Both the position numbers and the translations under genes were made by a program. Under the pieces are notes generated by a model. The model was not told where the DNA came from. It worked only from the letters and a program-made list of their open reading frames with translations, and did not search any database. Positions 22,706 through 33,822 of a stretch of DNA of 64,000 bases are shown piece by piece. The DNA comes from Daucus carota subsp. sativus (Eukaryota > Streptophyta > Magnoliopsida > Apiales > Apiaceae): NCBI RefSeq assembly GCF_001625215.2, contig NC_030383.2:59758949-59822948 (forward strand), read 5' to 3'. Within the stretch, counting starts at the first letter, position 1. Every line of letters starts with the position of its first letter.

Positions 22706-24380
22706 TATGTATCACAGACTCATAGTACCAGGCTTATGTGTTATGTCTATTCTCTTGAGCTACCCAGGCCACTAGGATGAGCAAAATTGAACGATAAACT
22801 AAAACCGTACAAAACTGTACCAAACAAAACCACACCAATTGGAAACCGAACCAGATAAAAACCGAACAAATAATATGATTTTTATTTGGTTTTAAATTTA
22901 TTAAAACCGAATACAAACTGAACCGAATCATGATAATAATTATTATAAAAATGATATTTTATATAAAATAATATAGTTATATAAATGAGAAAAAGGTATA
23001 TCAGATTAATTTGATATAAGTAGTGTGTATATATGAGGTTAAACGGCAAGGTGCATTTGTTTTTAAATGTACCTAGATTGTCGTTTCATGAGAAACCTAT
23101 TATTCCACCTTCAATTCCTTATTTCTTTAAGAAATCAAGGAGACAAAACTATATACATATGTCGTATAATTGTGTAATCAGGAGGTTTTATATGTCATAT
23201 TACACACAATTAGGACATGTCCACAAAAAATAGTAACAACAACGTGCAGCGATCAGTTTTATGGTTTCACCTCATATAAGCAGTATCAGGTTAACCTGAT
23301 ATTCCTTTTACTCTATATAAATATATAAAGTAATATAATTATATAAATAATATTATATGAATAATGTCTGCAACACAGAAATAGCTTCATGTGTGATTAG
23401 TCTGTTCCTTTATTAGTATGCTCTCCTTTCCTGTTCAATTCATCTATTCATTTATTTACTAGTATCATTGATTCAAGTGTTTCATCTAAGATATGACTTC
23501 TGTACAAGAACACGCTAAATTTCTTTGGAATTGGGAACTTAACACCTACTTGCAAGGATATAGTTGTAACCTTTTAGTAAGTCTACCCCCAAATTAGATA
23601 GTAAATATATTAAAAAGCATTTTATAAAATTGATTTTAAAACCGAAACCGAATTTCAAAAACCGAAACCGAACCATTTACATGGTTTGATCTTTGGTTTC
23701 TAGTTTAGAAACCAAATTAATATGGTTACCGCTTACCGTACACCGCCCCAAGCCACCCTACGCTCATGTCTACTGCCCACCTCCAGCTTGCTTCTTTTTA
23801 TTAACTCAAAGTTACCCAACTATCAAAAACAATTCTTGATAACAATAAGTACATTAGATAATCGGCTACTAGTTAATTGGGTATGGGCTTATGATGAGCA
23901 GCGCCTGCGTGTTCTGTTCTTCCTTCTCCGGGCTCCGACAAATCCATGGATTTTGCTTCTTCTGCAGAGTGTATGTTTATATTGTGTATCTATATATATT
24001 TGTTGTTTTAATTGAAATTATCAGGTCATAACTAGGTTAATTGTTATGTTTTATTATGTGTTCAATCAGTAAATTGGTCTTTATTTGTATATATAATCTG
24101 TGTAGTTGTGTTGATTGCCCAATTTTAATATTCTATTGCTTTGTTTAGCAGCAAAAAGTTGAAAAATTATTCACTGGACAGTAGCAGTCTAACAGGAAGT
24201 TGAAAGAAAAGTGGGAATTCTGTGATTACAACATTTAGGTATGTTAATATCGTTTTACCTGTATATTTTTCCCCTGCTGTAACTTTGTAGGCCTTTATCT
24301 ATTATCTGGATATTAGAATTGATAGTTAATATTTGATACTTAAAATGCCAACCTTATATTTGTTAAGCAGTTAATCAATC
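22706..24380. other. AT-rich repeat-derived DNA, no gene seen
   Basis: 22770-22935 and 23630-23720 are rich in AACCGAA/AAACCGA motifs, as in the hAT-type elements further right, and may be the two sides of an old element. The stretch between is AT-rich. 23722-24015 has a short open frame with no recognisable domain. Confidence 0.4.
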
Positions 24381-24387
24381 ATGCATC

Positions 24388-24635
24388 GATTTGATAAAAA
24401 AACTCCGAACATCTCCCCCGTCATCTCCAACACCTCCCCAGCCAGTAATAGATGAGCCTCCAATTGGCAGTGTTCCTGAATCTTCCCCACCAGATTTAAA
24501 CCCAGAAATTGTTGTTGATGAACTTGAAGCCGGGCCAGGGTTGCGAAAGAATGTAAATATTGTTGCTCCAGATGAGAGAGAGAGATAGAATTCGAAGGGC
24601 ATTCTTGCTAAAAGGACCATTTTGTATTTAAGAAA
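24388..24635 (+). pseudogene. N-terminal fragment of a hAT transposase (MYM/TTF-type zinc-finger family)
   Basis: Pro-rich start SPPSSPTPPQPVIDEP, then DLNPEIVVDELEAGPGLRKN, and after a one-base frame change RDRIRRAFLLKGPFCI. The D-PGLRK and IRRA-LLKGP motifs are typical of the region before the TTF zinc finger in plant hAT transposases annotated as zinc finger MYM-type protein 1-like. The catalytic part is missing. Confidence 0.7.
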
Positions 24636-24822
24636 AACTTCTGGTTGTCAATATTTCTGCTCCTGTATACTTTAGTAAGAACATGTTAATATATTAAGAA
24701 AATACTTTGGTGAAATATTTTGGTGCCCCCTCTAAAATTAGATCCTAGATCCGCCCCTGAGCTTGCCCATGTCTATATTAAATTCAATTACCACTAAGTT
24801 ATAGTATAGGATAAGAATTCCA

Positions 24823-24866
24823 AATGGCTGAAACAGTAGTGTTAATTATTGAGCCCTTAAGATATT
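24823..24866 (+). pseudogene. Very short CNL 5' relic
   Basis: ATGGCTGAAACAGTAGTGTT matches the CNL start, then joins unrelated sequence. It mirrors the relics at 7627 and 12651 that precede NLR1 and NLR2. Confidence 0.6.
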
Positions 24867-25085
24867 CTCTCTTTTTTTGCCACCAGCCCTTATAATATTA
24901 CTTGAATTGAATATTTCTATTATTTTAGGAAAAAAAACCTTATCAACTTAGTGCCAGGATACTCATAAACAAATATGCCATGTTTGTTTCAGATCTATAT
25001 TATAGTAAACTACCATAAATTTGTCACCAGTTCTCTGAATTTTAGAGACATAGGTGGTTCTGACCAAGAAGACAAAGAATTCCAA

Positions 25086-28000
25086 ATGGCTGAAGCAGTA
25101 ATGTCAATTGTTGTGGCAAGGCTTACTGATTTATTGATTGAAGAACCCGTGGCTCTTCATGGACTCAAGGATGAAATTCAACAAGTGGTGAGGAAGCTTG
25201 AGTTGATGAAGACATTCTTACGGGATGCTGATTCGAGGACAAGTGAGTATCAAGTCCGGACTTTGGTTGGTGACATACGAGCACTTGCTTATGATGCTGA
25301 ACATGTTGTAGAAAGCTTTATTGTTAAAGCTTCATCAACTGCAAGAAACAGAAGAAAACAAGCAAACAAGATCAAAGATATAGAAAGCAAGATGTCTCTC
25401 CTCTCTGATCGCATTCGTGATAATAATATTAAATCAACATCAGAATCATCAAATTCATCATCTCAAGCACCTGGAAAGCTAAAGCGATTTCACTCTTTCA
25501 CAACCGTTGAGCCAGAGATATTTGTTGGATTTCATGGAGCCGTTAATCAACTGGTGGGATATTTGGTCAATGAAAGTGATGATCGTTACCCGCTTATCTC
25601 TATCTGTGGAATGGGCGGTCTAGGTAAGACAACTCTCGCTCAAAAAATATACAATCATCCAACCATTAAAGCATCCTTTTCTGGTTTAGCCTGGGTTTCC
25701 ATTTCGCAGAAGTGGCAAAAGAAACTCGTGTTGCAGCGAATACTGATATGTCTCATCCATGAAAAGAAAGAGGAAATTCTTACTTGGGACGATGACAAGT
25801 TAGTGGAGAATCTGCTAGAAATCCAGCAGAGGAAAAAATGCTTGATAGTGCTTGATGACATATGGACTACCGATGCTTGGGATTCCATAGAATCGGCCTT
25901 CACAACTAAAACATCTGGCAGCAAATTAATTCTTACCAGCCGTAATGTGAAGGTTGCTGTGCATGTAAATCGAGAAGGATTCATATACCAACCAGAATGC
26001 CTAAATGAAGAACAAAGTTGGGAGCTACTTAAGTTGAAAGCAGTTCCCAGAGGATATCATCTAGGTAGATACTATACTTGCATCTATTATGTTTCATTCA
26101 CTATAGTACATATAGGTACGCATTCACTCCAAAGAATAAAGTTCAAGAATATTATTGAAAATGTCCAAATCCATGATACTAGATCCTTTTTCAACTCAGA
26201 TGATATATGTAAAGTTAATAGTGTAGACTTGGAAATCCAGATTTAGTCGAGCATAACTTGTTTCATGATTCTAAACTTGCAATTGCAAAAGATGTTCGAA
26301 AACCTATTTAACAGTAAGTAATTTATTACAAAGATAAGAGAGCGAAATATCTTGGACAGTCAACCTTAATTACATTAGAGGTTTATCTACATAAAAGGCA
26401 TGGCGAGAAATTATTTTAGCCGATTATAAAATTAAAAAGAAATAAATTTTAGTCTATATGCATTTGTCTGACATAATATGTTTTTGTTTGTGATTCTTTG
26501 CTTTTGTGTGTTGCAGATTCCATAGATATTTTTATTGAGATGGAAAAATTGGGAAGAGAAATGGTTAAAAAATGTGCCGGTCTTCCACTAGCTATAGTCA
26601 TTTTAGGCGGAATTCTTGTAACAAAACCTTCACTGATGGAGTGGGAGAAGGTTTATGCTGATAGTTTATGGTCCCTGCAGAAGGGAAAAGGATTGGGAGA
26701 AGATCAGCAAAGAGAATTATTTCATGTTCTAGTCTGGAGTTACAATGATTTACCCCCACAATTAAAGCCATGTTTTCTGTACTTAGGTAAATTTGGTGAA
26801 GATGAACAGATAAAAGCAGAGACTCTATATCAGTTGTGGATTGCAGAAGGGATGGTACTGTCGACTGATAAAAGGGAAGGAGAGACAATGATGCAAGTAG
26901 CTGAATCGTATATGGGGGAACTGGTCCATAGGAGTATGGTTCAAGTGACATATGAAGATATGGAGAACTCACATACAAAGATAAAATCTTCCTCTCTTCA
27001 TGACCTTATGAGAGACCTATCTCTGTCCCAAGCAAAAGCAGAAGATTTTTTTGAAGTTCTTGATCTTCGAAAAGGAAACGATTTTCATCTCAATCCTTCA
27101 GCAGATTTCAGGTCGGTTGACACTCGACAGCTTGTAGTTTATTATGATGAGGAACATATATGCAAACAAAGTAAATCCTACTTTGTCAAGAAATGCAAGA
27201 AACAACAATATCGATCAATGTTACTATTCGGTGATGGTGTATACACAGATTTGCCGAAAGTAGTGGGGTCACGTGTTGCCAATTTCAGGTTCCTAAGAGT
27301 TTTTTCCATAAAAAATGCAGCAGTGGATGGTATACTTTATCCTAGAAGTTTTGTTAGAGCATTAGGAAGCCTTGTATACTTGAGATATCTTAGTGTGAGG
27401 AACGTTGACTTGTTATTGGTTCCATCTATAGAGAATATGGTGCTACTCCAAACTCTCAGATTAGATCCATTCAATCGTATATCTATTCCATCATGGCTTT
27501 CAAGAAATATTCTGGGCAAGCTAGGACATTTGCGGCATTTGTATTTACCTCCTCATGATTGTACAACTCCAAAGAAAGAAAAATTAAGGCTTGGTGGATT
27601 GGATAAGTTAGAGACATTGGAGAACTTCAGTAATCTGTGGTGTGAGCCTAAGGATCTTCCAAAACTAATCAATCTTCAAAAACTAACATTAGAAGTAGCC
27701 GGTGTTGATGATGATGTGAAAGAGAGCATAAAAAATCTGTCTGCACTAGTCGTGTCATCATCTTCAAATCTCACGTACTTGGGACTTTCTCTTTTTTTAG
27801 ATGATCAAGCAGGAGAGAACGCTAGAGAGTTGTTTTGGGATTATAAATCCATCCTTCAGAAATTAAGGATAAGTGGTCGGTTGGCAGAATTGGCTCAATT
27901 AGTTGAGAACCAACCGCGGAATAATCATGTTGAAGAATCTTCAATTTGTATCACTTCCTTGAAGTTACAGTACTCGCTCCTGGTAGATGACCCGATGCCA

Positions 28001-28390
28001 GTACTGGAGAATATTCCAACGCTGCGTAATCTCGATTTATCCTACGACTCATTTCTGGGGAAGGAGATGGTGTGCTCGTCCGTGGGTTTCCCGAAACTCA
28101 CCAGTCTTGTACTGCGCAGGCTCCCCAACTTGGTGAAATGGAATATCGAGGAAGGAAGCATGTCCGTTCTCACCAAGTTAGAGATTGATCGTTGTTGGAT
28201 GTTAGAGGAGCTTCCAGAAGGTCTGATATTTCTCACTTCCCTTCAGCATTTATCGTTTTTCTGGATGGCTACAGATTTCATAAACAAAGTCCGCACGGTA
28301 AATGGCAAACAAGGACAGGACTTTTATAGAGTTGCTCACGTTCCTGACTTTTCTATTTTCAATGGGACTGACTGGCAATATGTAGAATAA
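25086..28390 (+). CDS. NLR3: CC-NB-ARC-LRR disease-resistance protein, intact and most canonical
   Basis: Exon 1 25086-26064, intron 26065-26516, exon 2 26517-28390, giving 950 residues. I start at the MAEAV codon because it matches every paralogue; the longer upstream frame is leader. N terminus MAEAVMSIVVARLTDLL is MADA-like. CC motif AYDAEHVVESF, P-loop GMGGLGKTTL, kinase 2 KCLIVLDDIW, RNBS-B SGSKLILTSRN, GLPLAIVILGG, CFLYLGKF and LHDLMRDL are all present. The LRR domain follows and ends near IFNGTDWQYVE. Of all copies this has the fewest departures from consensus, so it is the best candidate for a working receptor. Function is inferred from family only. Confidence 0.94.
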
Positions 28391-28765
28391 GGAGCTGGTC
28401 ACTTCTAGAATCCCACAACCGGTCAATTTCCTATTTTTCGTTATCCATAAATGAATATTCTTCTTTAATGTGTTTTTTTTTTTTATCAAGGTTTGCAACA
28501 AATATGATATATTCTGGTTGCATAATTTAATATCTATTCTGTTTGTATAAACGAATGTTCGAAATATTAGGTATGTGTCATTGTTGGTTGATACAAGTTT
28601 TATAGATTTTGTCTGAAACAGGATAAAACTTTTGATGTTTACACAACCAATGATGATAAAGTACATTTTTAAGGAGTATAAGAGGAAGAAATGAGTAAAG
28701 GTTTTGCCTTATGCTGCTTGGGTGAGGAATAGGTCGTTGGGTTTTGAAACCAATACCAGTTATTT
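28391..28765. other. NLR3 3' flank up to the recombination point with NLR4
   Basis: 28391-28765 is CNL 3'-flank sequence like 11732-11880 and 16640-16790. At about 28765 it switches abruptly to CNL exon 2 sequence (TTATTTAGGTAAATATGGTG). Confidence 0.6.
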
Positions 28766-30380
28766 AGGTAAATATGGTGAAGATGAACAGATAGAAATAG
28801 AGACTCTATATCAGTTATGGATTGCAGAAGGGATGGTACTGTCGACTGATAAAAGGGAAGGAGAGACAATGATGCAAGTAGCTGAATCGTATATGGGGGA
28901 ACTGGTCCATAGGAGTATGGTTCAAGTGACATTTCAAGATATGGAAAACTCGCGTACAAAGATAAGATCTTCCTCACTTCATGACCTTATGAGAGACCTA
29001 TCTCTCTCCCAAGCAAAAGCAGAAGATTTTTCTGAAGTTATTGATCTTCGAGAAGGAAATAATTTTCATCTTAATCCTTCGGCAGATTTCAGGTCGGATG
29101 ACACTCGACAACTTGTCGTTTATTATGATGAGGAACATATAAGCAAACAAATTAAATCCTACTTTGTCAAGAAATGCAAGCAACAACAATATCGATCAAT
29201 GTTACTATTCGGTGATGGTGCATACACAGATTTGCCGAAAGTAGTGGGGTCACATGTTGCCAATTTCAGGTTCCTAAGAGTTTTTTCCGTGGAAAATGCT
29301 GAAGTAGATGGTAAACTTTATCCTAGAAGTTTTGTGAGAGCACTAGGAAGCCTTGTGTACTTGAGATATCTTAGTGTAAGGAATGTTTCCTTGTCAATGA
29401 TTCCATCTATACAGAACATGGTGCTACTTCAAACTCTCAAATTAGATCTATTCAGACCTATATCTATTCCATCATGGCTTTCAAGAAACATTCTGGGCAA
29501 GCTGAGACATTTGCGGCATTTGTATTTACCTCTTAGTGCTGATTGGACACCTCCAAAGACACAAAAATTAAGGTTTGATGGTTTGGGCAAGTTAGAGACA
29601 TTGGAGAACTTCTGTAATTTGTGGTGTGAGGTTGACGATCTTCCGAAACTAATCAATCTTCAGAAACTAACATTAGAAATATACAGTGTTCGTGATGATG
29701 GGAAAGAGACCATGGAAAATCTGTCCTTGCCATCATCTTCAAATCTCGGGTACTTGGGACTTTCTCTTAATTTTTACGATCAACCAGGAGAGACTGTGAG
29801 AGAGTTGTTTTGGGATTATAAATCCATCCTTCAGAAATTAAGCATATGTGGTCGACTTGCAGAATTGGCTCAATTATTTGAGAACCAACCGCGAAATATT
29901 ATCAATAATCATGTTGAAGAATCTTCAATTCGTATCACTTCCTTGAAGCTATGGTTATCGCTCCTGGTAGATGACCCAATGCCGGTACTCGAGAAGATTC
30001 CTATGCTGCGTAATCTCAATTTATCTGTAGACTCATATGTGGGGAAGGCGATGGTGTGCTCGTCCATGGGTTTCCCGAAACTCACCACTCTTGAACTGCG
30101 CAAGCTCCCCAACTTGGTGAAATGGAATATAGAGGAAGGCAGCATGTCTGTTCTCACCAACTTAACGATTACTAGTTGCTTGATGTTAGAGGAGCTTCCA
30201 GAAGGTCTGACATTTCTCACTTCCCTTCAGCATTTATCGTTACGCTATATGCCTACAGATTTCATATACAAACTCCGAACGGAAGATGGCAAAAAAGGAC
30301 AGGACTTTTACAAAGTTGCTCACGTTCCTCTCTTTTCTATTTTCAATGGGACTCCCTGGCAATATGTAGAATTAGAATAA
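28766..30380 (+). pseudogene. NLR4: 5'-truncated CNL, from the end of ARC2 through the LRRs
   Basis: Starts abruptly at YLGKYGEDEQIE (RNBS-D region) and runs without stop or frameshift to 30380. CC, P-loop, kinase 2 and GLPLA are missing. An upstream in-frame ATG at 28704, in flank sequence, opens a 558-codon frame, so a protein with the winged-helix end plus the LRR could be made if transcribed. It contains SSLHDLMRDLSLSQ and a complete LRR domain ending FNGTPWQYVELE. It sits 375 bp behind NLR3 in the same orientation, probably from unequal crossing-over. Either a decaying remnant or an LRR donor for gene conversion. Confidence 0.85.
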
Positions 30381-30933
30381 GGAGCTGATAGAATCCCAGA
30401 ACCTGTTAATTTCCTATTTTTCGTTACTCATAATTGAGTTTTCTTCTTCAATGTGGTTTTTTAAAACATAAATACAATATTTGACCGTAATATTGTAAAT
30501 TTGAAACCCGGGCTACCAAAGATGTAAAAATAGATAAAATTGTGCTTGAGAGACCAAATGAACCAATTTATTTTTTAAATTCCGCTTATATGATTTGTTC
30601 TTCGACTAGCTTAGAGCGACTTATCGTAGGACTATCAATGTACTGAAAAGGATTATAGTTATCCCTTATCTGTAATTCAAGGGATGCATATATAGATAAA
30701 TTACTGTACCTCAAACTCTACTCTGTTTTTATGGTAGTTGACATTTATTTGGGTGAAAAATGCAGATAATTTAAACAATTTATTTGTAATCCTTCTATAT
30801 GAACTACACAAACGAAATGTATTTTCCTGAGATGTTTAAGCTTGTCACGCATCCCTGAACTTATTATACTCGGATCTCACACAAGTTTAAGATGATAATA
30901 ACAGAACTACAGAGCAACCAACTCCAACTTTGA
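30381..30933. other. NLR4 3' flank, no gene seen
   Basis: Non-coding. From about 30840 it matches the F-box A 3' region (CTGAACTTATTATACTCGGA), marking the transition to the F-box part of this module. Confidence 0.5.
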
Positions 30934-31328
30934 GAGCAACTCCAATGCAATGCTATACTTGGTTCTATTGCTATATTATAGCATCAAAAGTAAAAAAACT
31001 CAACTCCAAAGGGGTGCTATATTTGGATGCATCCATGCATAGATGCATCCTTGGTTCTATATTTGAAACCAAGGATGGATCCATCCATGTTGCCACATCA
31101 TCAAGAGCTAGAAATTGGAAACTAGTTAATGAGTTAATGAGTTAGGTAAAAGTTAATGAGTTTGTTCTATATACAAGTTAGGTAAAAATTAATGAGTTGG
31201 TTAAATTTGAAACTAGTTATAGAACTTGGCATTGGAGTGCAAGTTTTATTTTAGCACCAAAAAACACTTTTTGGTGCTATATTATAGCAATAGCAATAGA
31301 TATATAGCATCTAGCATTGGACTTGCTC
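30934..31328. mobile_element. Harbinger-like MITE, TGA target duplication
   Basis: Ends GAGCAACTCCAATGC and GCATTGGACTTGCTC, flanked by TGA (30931-30933 and 31329-31331). The homologous flank at 54137-54170 has the uninterrupted site. 395 bp, non-coding. The end sequence resembles the element at 60545-60918. Confidence 0.82.
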
Positions 31329-31515
31329 TGACAATTTAGAATTCAGAGTATAGTTGAAACGAAAACTTAAAGTACAACCAGCAACTAAACTACCTTGCAT
31401 ATGAGGATTGCAGGTACAAAACTCCCGAAACGAAACTCCTGAATTCATCCCGAACGTTACTCGCTATGTGTCTAACAAGATAAGCCCATCAATCAATAAG
31501 TTTCAAAGCATCCAA

Positions 31516-31965
31516 CTATTGCGAGGATAGAAAATTACCGAACCTATTAATTCTAAGCGGTTCAGAACCTTTGATTGAAGCACTGGTCTCTGTGAATTTT
31601 AAAAAAAAAATCAGCCCCACCACTGGAACCGGAATATGTTTGTACTCTTTCTTCATGTAGTCATACAAGAAGAGTTCATCAGGACACAAAATCTCTTTCA
31701 CTCGAGAAAAAAGTCCACCACCCAAATTAGAATATACCCAGATTATTTCACCTAGAGCAATATTTAACTTCTTACTCCAAGAAATGTTTCCATCAATATG
31801 ATTTATCGTCCATAGACATATTTCTGATCTTTCCCCAATGGATTCGAAGATGACCCCTGCAGAATCTTCAAAATACAAAATCTAGGAACTTCCTTGTACT
31901 GCTTGGTTGTTGGGTACATCACCAGTAATAATGTTTTCGGGTAGAAGCTGGACATCCAGGTAAAA
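31516..31965 (-). pseudogene. F-box A C-terminal fragment
   Basis: Frame 31516-31878 encodes [20 protein letters not shown] to [10 protein letters not shown], the last third of an F-box A protein. Upstream it breaks off and short out-of-order pieces of the middle follow (31880-31920 matching QCKELP, 31925-31965 matching the NIFT-D-P region). The F-box is absent. Confidence 0.85.
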
Positions 31966-32036
31966 GAGCGAGTATTTTTTTCAGGATTATGTGAAAAGTA
32001 CGAAGTATAAGAGCAAGCATCTCCTTGTACATATTT

Positions 32037-33020
32037 ATTAGCTATAATATGATATACAGATAATCATCTAAAATTATAACTAAGCATCTCGAAGGGTAGT
32101 ATATGCATATTTATTAGTTATAATATGATATATGGATAATCATCTAAAATTATAGCTAAGAGGTCCTAGATTCACTCCAATGGTGTTATCTATAATTATA
32201 TTATCTAAAATTATAAATAATAGCTTTAGAGGTTTTACAAATGTAGCTACTCCAATTTTAGTTATCTATATTTTTTTGCTAAGAGGTAATGGTTGGAGTG
32301 CTTAACTTTTTACATAATATCTAAATAGTGTCACTAGATGCCAAATAGATGCCATGTAGATAATTTAGCTTATGGTTTTAGTCCCTTGGAGATGCTCAGG
32401 TCTTAGATTCACTCCAATGGTGTTATGTATAATTATATTATCTAAAATTATACATAATAGATTTAGAGGTTTTACAAATGTAGCTACCCCAATTTTAGTT
32501 ATCTAAACTTTTTTGCTAAGAGATAATGGTTGGAGTGCTTAACTTTTTACATAATATCTAAATAGTGCCACTAGATGCCAACTAGATGTCATGTAGATAA
32601 TTTAGCTAATGGTTTTAGAGCATCTCCAGCAGCTTCCATATATGGTGTCCTAAGCTATTAATACAAGGAATATAACATAAAACACAACTACAGCAGAGTC
32701 CTAGCCATCCCTTAAAAAGTTAGGATGACCACTTCATTCCTCATTTTTAAGGACTGTGGAACCATTCCTCATACTATTTTGAAGAATAAAATATTCACTT
32801 TTCTCTTTTCCCCCCTCTTTCCCTCCTTTCTCTCTCCTACTTACAAGTTGAATATAATATTATAATAATAATAGGGAATAGAAATAGGGAATGTTGTTGG
32901 AGTTCCCACTCAATAAAATGTAGTAATCCCTTAAAAAATGAATATTTTATTATATATTTAGGGAACATGTTAGGACTCTGCTGGAGATGCTGTTAGTCCC
33001 TTGAAGATGCTCTAAGAAGT
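32037..33020. repeat. Nested MITE-type tandem repeats
   Basis: Two direct copies of a unit of about 237 bp (from 32168 and from 32405) start TAGATTCACTCCAATGGTG and end with GGTTTTAGTCCCTTG plus GAGATGCTC. Ahead of them a unit of about 75 bp is doubled (32037-32160). The second 237-bp copy is split near its end by the MITE at 32618-32992 and resumes at 32996. Confidence 0.72.
32618..32992. mobile_element. MITE nested in a tandem repeat, TTA target duplication
   Basis: Ends GAGCATCTCCAGCAG and CTGCTGGAGATGCTG, flanked by TTA (32615-32617 and 32993-32995). The intact neighbour copy of the host repeat (TTTTAGTCCCTTGG) gives the empty site. 375 bp, AT-rich, non-coding. Confidence 0.82.
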
Positions 33021-33822
33021 CAGACTTGAAATTATCAGTAAAATCAAACCAAACATGCTCGCTATATATCCCGCTTAGAGGGGTCTGTTGACAAAATAAT
33101 ACTAATTCAACTTCAAGTCCGAGGAGGGTAAAACTTTAAGTGGAACTAGCTTTCTAACCCTGCAAAAGCACGGTTGTTTTAAATTATTTTATCAATATTT
33201 TTTTATATCTCTTTGTTCATCTTTTTTAAATTGAGATTATTTATATTATAAAAGTAATTTCAGTTTTATATTTATTTGTATTTTAAGTCATATTATGTTG
33301 ATGTCTGTACACACTATTATGTTATTTGTTAAAATATAAATATAAAAATATATATAATTAAATTATCACTCACAAAAAATTATTGAAAATTTGATAAAAT
33401 GAGATTTTTGACATATCAAAGATTTTGTCATATAGTTATTTATTATATACATAACTATATATACATAATTTTATCAAATCATAATAATTAAATAATTTTA
33501 AAAATCGGCCGATTAATCGATAATCGAATGGGTTTTTAAGCTGATTTGACAAAATTCGGTTAAATCAAAGATTAATTGGTCAAAATTTGAAAAATCAATC
33601 GAAAATCAGGCAGAATGTTAAAATTTACAAAAATTATGGAAAATTTTTAAAATTTTAAAAATAATTATATATATTAATAAATTAATTTTAAATAATGATC
33701 ATGTTAATCATAATGAGATGATAAGGTAAGAATAAACCTGCCAAGGTGCTCAAAAACTTATATGTGGTCTATATTGAGTCAACTACGAGTTTGGTTCTGA
33801 CCAAGAAGGCAAAGAATTCCAA
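33021..33822. other. AT-rich upstream region of NLR5, no gene seen
   Basis: Mostly A/T with AAAATTTGAAAAATC-type repeats around 33500-33660. Homology to the other CNL leaders starts only around 33740-33770 (GTCTATATTGAGTCAACTAC), so the more distant promoter of this copy was replaced. Confidence 0.5.

Noticed and set aside
23722-24015. 97-codon open frame
   Set aside because: Lies in repeat-derived DNA, has no recognisable domain and no paralogue in the other modules.
24975-25085. Upstream extension of the NLR3 reading frame by 37 codons
   Set aside because: The extension is leader sequence, not open in the other CNLs; the conserved MAEAV start at 25086 fits the family.
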